Assembly: GCF_046630445.1 (NCBI RefSeq)
Contig: NC_092338.1
Location: forward strand, 149,034,501 to 149,098,500
Direction: 5' to 3'
Length of the DNA stretch: 64,000 bases
DNA from: Rutidosis leptorrhynchoides
Lineage: Eukaryota > Streptophyta > Magnoliopsida > Asterales > Asteraceae
The position numbers were made by a program, and so were the translations under genes. Positions 59,717 through 64,000 of this stretch are shown here, in pieces (the first letter of the stretch is position 1; every line of letters starts with the position of its first letter). The notes beneath the pieces were generated by a model. That model was not told where the DNA came from. It saw only the letters and a program-made list of their open reading frames with translations, and did not search any database.

Positions 59717-62700
59717 TCAGTTTACAAAGGTGATCGATGTATCACCATCCCTAAGTGTTATTCTACCTTCTCTTACATCAATGAATGCCTCGGTGGTTGC
59801 TAAAAATGGGCGACCTAGAATTAGAGGAATATCAAGGTTTTCCTCCATATTAATCACTATGAAGTTTGCAACAAAGGTCAAACTTCCCACGTTAACAAGT
59901 AAATTATTTGCTATTCCAACCGGGTGTTTAATGGTTTGGTCAAATGATTGAACACCTATTTTGGTTGGTTTTAATTTACCCATGCCTAATCTTTTGTATA
60001 AGGAAAGAGGCATAATATTTGCACTTGCTCCTAAATCTGCGAGTCCATTATATACAGCACCATCATTAAGTAAGCAAGAAATGATAAATTCACCCGGGTC
60101 TCCTGCTTTAGTAAGTCGAGTTGGTTTGTAAACCTTTTTCGGGTGTTCTTTCCTTGGTTCTTTCATTTCTATTTGAATTTCTTGTTCACATTTTTCTTCG
60201 TTTCTTGGAATGGGAGGTTTGTATAGGAATTCTTCTTCATCACTCAAATTTGAATCCTCCCTATATTCCAGTTTTGATTTTTCATATGTTGTTGATAACA
60301 TATTTATGTTTTCATTTTGAAGGTTTTCTTGGGTGGTGAAATTATGATTAACTTCATTGTCAACTTCCATCGGACCATGTATGTAATGTTTAACTCTGTG
60401 ACCATTAACTTTAAATTCAATCCCATTTGAATTTATTAATTCTATCGTTCCGTATGGGAAAACTTTTTTGACTATGAATGGTCCAGACCATCTTGATTTT
60501 AATTTTCCAGGAAATAGCTTGAATCGTGAATTGAAAAGAAGAACTCTGTCTCCTTCTTTAAATTCTTTTGAACTTCTGATTCTTTTATCATGCCATTTCT
60601 TCGTTCTTTCTTTATAGATTAACGAATTATCGTATGCTTCATGTCTTAATTCTTCTAATTCGTTTAGTTGACTTAACCGTAGACGTCCAGCTTCATGTAA
60701 ATCAAGATTACATGTCTTCAAAGCCCAAAATGCTTTGTGTTCAATTTCTACTGGAAGATGACATGCTTTTCCATAAACAAGTCTAAAAGGTGTGGTTCCA
60801 ATTGGAGTTTTGTAGGCTGTTCTAAAATCCCAGAGTGCATCCTCCAATTTAATGGACCATTCCTTCGGATTTGATCCTACGGTTTTCTCTAGAATACGTT
60901 TTAAAGCTCGGTTGGTATTTTCAACTTGTCCACTTGTTTGTGGATGATATGCGGTTGAGATTTTATGAGTTACTCCATATCTTTTAAGAACTTTCTCAAG
61001 TTGATTATTACAGAAATGAGTACCCCGATCACTTATTAAAGCTTTCGGTGTTCCAAACCTTGCAAAAAGACGTTTTAAAAAGTTGACTACAACTCGTGCA
61101 TCGTTAGTTGGGAGAGCTTGTGCTTCCGCCCATTTAGATACATAATCAATCGCTACGAGTATATATAGATTATTATGAGATTTTGGAAATGGACCCATAA
61201 AGTCAATACCCCAAATGTCAAATACTTCACATACTTGGATGACATTTTGTGGCATTTCATCACGTTGACTTATTTTTTCGGCCCTTTGACAAGCATCACA
61301 GGATTTGAAAAGAAGGTGTGCGTCTTTGTAAATTGTAGGCCAATAGAATCCAGCATCATAAACTTTTCTTGCTGTTAGTTGAGGCCCATAATGCCCTCCT
61401 ATTGGTCCTGTGTGACAATGGTTTAAAATTTTACTAGCTTCATCTCCAAATACACATCGGCGTATTATTCCATCGGGACAACTTTTAAACAGATGTGGAT
61501 CTTCCCAAAAATTGTGTTTTATATCACTGAAGAATTTCTTTCGTCTTTGGTACGATAATCCTTTTTCAAGGAATCCACAAACTAAGTAGTTTGCATAATC
61601 TGCAAACCATGGAATTTCTTTATAATCTATCTTCAATAGATATTCATCAGGAAAGTTGTCTTGTATGGCCGATTCATTTAGAACTTCTAATTCGGGATTT
61701 TCAAGACGAGAAAGATGATCAACGGCGAGATTTTCTGCTCCTCTTTTATCTCGGATTTCAATATCAAACTCTTGTAAGAGTAAGATCCAACGGATTAATC
61801 TTGGTTTAGCATCTTGTTTTTAAAATAGGTATCTAAGAGCAGAATGGTCGGTATAGACCACCGTTTTTGCTAGAACGAGATATGATCGAAATTTGTCAAA
61901 AGCAAAGACAATAGCAAGGAGTTCTTTTTCAGTAGTTGTATAGTTCGTTTGTGCTCCTTGTAACGTCTTACTAGCATAATATATAGGTTGAAATCGTTTT
62001 TCAATCCTTTGTCCTAAAACGGCTCCCATTGCAAAATCACTTGCATCGCACATTAGTTCAAATGGTAGATTCCAATTTGGTGTTATCATGATCGGTGCAT
62101 TAGTGAGTTTATCTTTAAGAATATTAAAAGATTTGATACACTCATCTGAAAAGATGAATGGAGCATCCTTTTCTAGGAGTTTATTCATAGGAGTGGCAAT
62201 TTTAGAAAAATCTTTTATGAAACGTCGGTAAAAACCGGCATGCCCTAGAAAACTCCTAACTCCTCTAACATTGGTGGGATGTGGAAGTTTAGCAATTACA
62301 TCTACTTTAGCTCTATCCACTTCAATTCCTTCTTTTGAAATTTTATGACCAAGAACGATGCCTTCTTTAACCATGAAATGGCATTTCTCCCAATTAAGTA
62401 CTAGATTTGATTGTTCGCATCTAATAAGCATTCGTTCAAGATTAGCTAGACATGTTTCAAATGTATCACCGAAGACTGAAAAGTCATCCATGAATACTTC
62501 CATGCATTCTTCTATCATGTCATGAAAAATCACCATCATACACCTTTGAAAGGTTGCAGGGGCGTTGCAAAGTCCAAATGGCATGCGTTTGTAAGCAAAA
62601 GTACCATAAGGGCACGTGAACGTGGTTTTCTCTTGATCTTCGGGTGCTATTGGAATTTGAAAATATCCGGAAAATCCATCTAGAAAACAATAGTAACTAT

Positions 62701-64000
62701 TCCCGGCTAATCTTTCCAACATTTGATCAATGAAAGGTAAGGGAAAGTGATCTTTTCTGGTGGCGTCATTTAATTTTCTATAATCAATACATACACGCCA
62801 TCCTGTTACAGTCCTAGTAGGAATAAGCTCATTTTTCTCATTTGTAATGACAGTCATGCCACCCTTCTTAGGCACGCATTGAACTGGGCTTACCCATGGA
62901 CTATCAGAGATTGGATAAATTAAACCTGCATCTCGCAGTTTAATAATCTCTTTCTTAACTACATCTTGCATATTAGGATTTAGTCTTCGTTGGCGTTGCA
63001 CATACGTTTTATGACCTTCTTCCATAAGGATTTTATGTGTGCAATACGAAGGACTTATTCCTTTAATATCATGAATCTTCCATGCAATGGCTGGTTTATG
63101 AGCTTTCAACACAGAAATGAGTTGTGATTTCTCATTTTCAGTAAGAGAAGACGATATTATTACAGGTAATTCAGATTCACCATGTAAATAAGCGTATTCC
63201 AAATGGTTTGGAAGTGGCTTTAACTCTAATTTCGGAGGTTCTTCTATCGATGATTTGTATCGATATCTGTCTTCTTCTTTTAGCATTTGAATTTCTTCTG
63301 TTGTTGGTTCATATCCATTAGCTATAAGTATAGCTAACATTTCAGCTTCATCAATTGGTTCATTACCTTCTCCTAAAGAACATTCTCCTGTTCCTTGTAA
63401 TTCTGGAAATTCTTCTAATAATTCTGCATGTGCATCTATAGTTTGAATATAATAACATGTATCATCTGCAGATTGCGGTTGTTGCATTGCTCTATCAACT
63501 GAAAAGGTAACACTCTCGTCCTCTATACTTAGGGTCAATTTCTTATCGAACACGTCTATCATTGCTTTAGCCGTGTTTAAGAATGGTCTTCCTAATATGA
63601 GAGGAACTTGAGAATCTTCTTCCATGTCCAGAACAACAAAATCTACTGGAAATACTAAAGTACCAACTTTAACTAGCATGTTCTCCATTATCCCTCTAGG
63701 ATATTTTATTGATCTATCGGCTAGTTGTATGCTTATTCTGGTTGGTTTCAATTCTCCAAGGTCTAGTTTAGTGTATAGTGAATACGGAATTAGATTTATA
63801 CTAGCACCTAAGTCTGCCAATGCTTCTATTGAACTATAACTACCCAGAAAACATGGAATTGTGAAACTTCCTGGATCAGATAGTTTTTCTGGTATCTTAT
63901 TCAACAGCACTGCTGAACAATTAGCATTCATAGTAACAGCCGAGAGTTCTTCCATTTTCTTTCTATTTGAGATTAGATCTTTCAAGAATTTAGCATATCT
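59717..64000 (-). CDS. pol: Athila-type polyprotein: protease-RT-RNase H-integrase-second retropepsin, one stop
   Basis: The frame is open from the window end to 59717 except for TAA at 61822-61820, at the end of RNase H. The reading frame is unchanged across it, so this is a single nonsense change. Order: retropepsin with Asp-Leu-Gly-Ala (near 63810) and Ile-Leu-Gly-Arg-Pro-Phe; RT with Phe-Met-Asp-Asp (near 62490); RNase H (Cys-Asp-Ala-Ser..Tyr-Thr-Asp-His-Ser); integrase zinc finger and D,D-35-E core (Ile-Asp-Phe-Met-Gly, Ile-Ser-Asp-Arg-Gly, Ser-Gly-Gln-Val-Glu). After an acidic linker comes a second domain with Asp-Leu-Gly-Ala (near 60030) and Ile-Leu-Gly-Arg-Pro-Phe, again retropepsin-like. 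gag and the start are outside the window. Confidence 0.9.

Larger units (their letters stand above)
51472..64000 (-). mobile_element. Athila-type Ty3/gypsy element F, 3' part, runs out of window
   Basis: 3' LTR 51472-53463, polypurine tract, non-coding region, ATHILA-type ORF, internal promoter-like module, small ORFs, then integrase, RNase H, RT and protease up to the window end. Protease motif Asp-Leu-Gly-Ala and the RT motif Phe-Met-Asp-Asp fit the Athila lineage, and no chromodomain is present. The left target site is GTACC (51467-51471) in the polypurine tract of element G. gag and 5' LTR lie outside. Confidence 0.9.

Overview
The window looks like repeat-rich plant nuclear DNA. The Ty3/gypsy families (Tekay-type chromoviruses and an Athila-type element), a Ty1/copia gag remnant, LINEs, SINEs, hAT and PIF/Harbinger elements and two plant gene homologues (a Di19 zinc-finger gene and a NUP88/MOS7 fragment) all point to a flowering plant. 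The style of the LTRs (starts such as TGTAATGACCCG and TGTGACGACCCG) is what I associate with Asteraceae, but that family-level call is an inference. There is no sign of prokaryotic, organellar or tRNA/rRNA genes.

Layout. 1-9448: a very young Tekay chromovirus on the plus strand (5' LTR cut by the window edge), intact except for one frameshift in gag, inserted in a broken copia gag (9449-11767, minus). 11768-28498: a large, old, minus-strand Tekay-like element (A). Its left LTR is truncated, its interior has no recognisable gag-pol, and its right LTR was hit by solo LTR C, which was hit in turn by solo LTR B; both have perfect 5-bp target duplications. The same LTR carries a 1,254-bp tandem duplication. 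28499-29196: end of a LINE ORF2. 29279-30893: a PIF/Harbinger element that still encodes a spliced Myb-like ORF1 but no transposase.

31102-34360 is the one apparently intact host gene: a five-exon Di19-like (drought-induced 19) zinc-finger gene on the plus strand. Its third intron has all the hallmarks of a U12-type AT-AC intron, and its fourth carries a hAT-type MITE full of W-box cores. 34361-40890 is debris of LINEs, SINEs and probable Helitron ends. 40895-41901 (minus) holds five exons of a NUP88/MOS7-like gene with an in-frame stop, cut off by the 3' LTR of chromovirus D.

41902-64000 is a nest on the minus strand. Chromovirus D (integrase-chromodomain and RNase H-RT pieces) is interrupted by Athila-type solo LTR E, then by the 3' LTR of another Tekay-like element G. 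G is interrupted within its polypurine tract by Athila-type element F, which runs out of the window. F encodes protease-RT-RNase H-integrase, then an extra retropepsin-like domain fused after integrase, then small ORFs and an ATHILA-type ORF in the envelope-like position.

The most interesting signal is a repeated promoter architecture: two GC-rich, self-complementary 13-23 bp sequences 12-16 bp apart, the nearer one ending 20-25 bp upstream of a TATA box. It occurs in LTRs E, F and G, which belong to two different clades and carry exchangeable palindrome sequences. It occurs a fourth time inside element F, just upstream of a small exon that would supply the start codon of the ATHILA ORF by splicing. 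All calls are by eye; no alignments or database searches were run.
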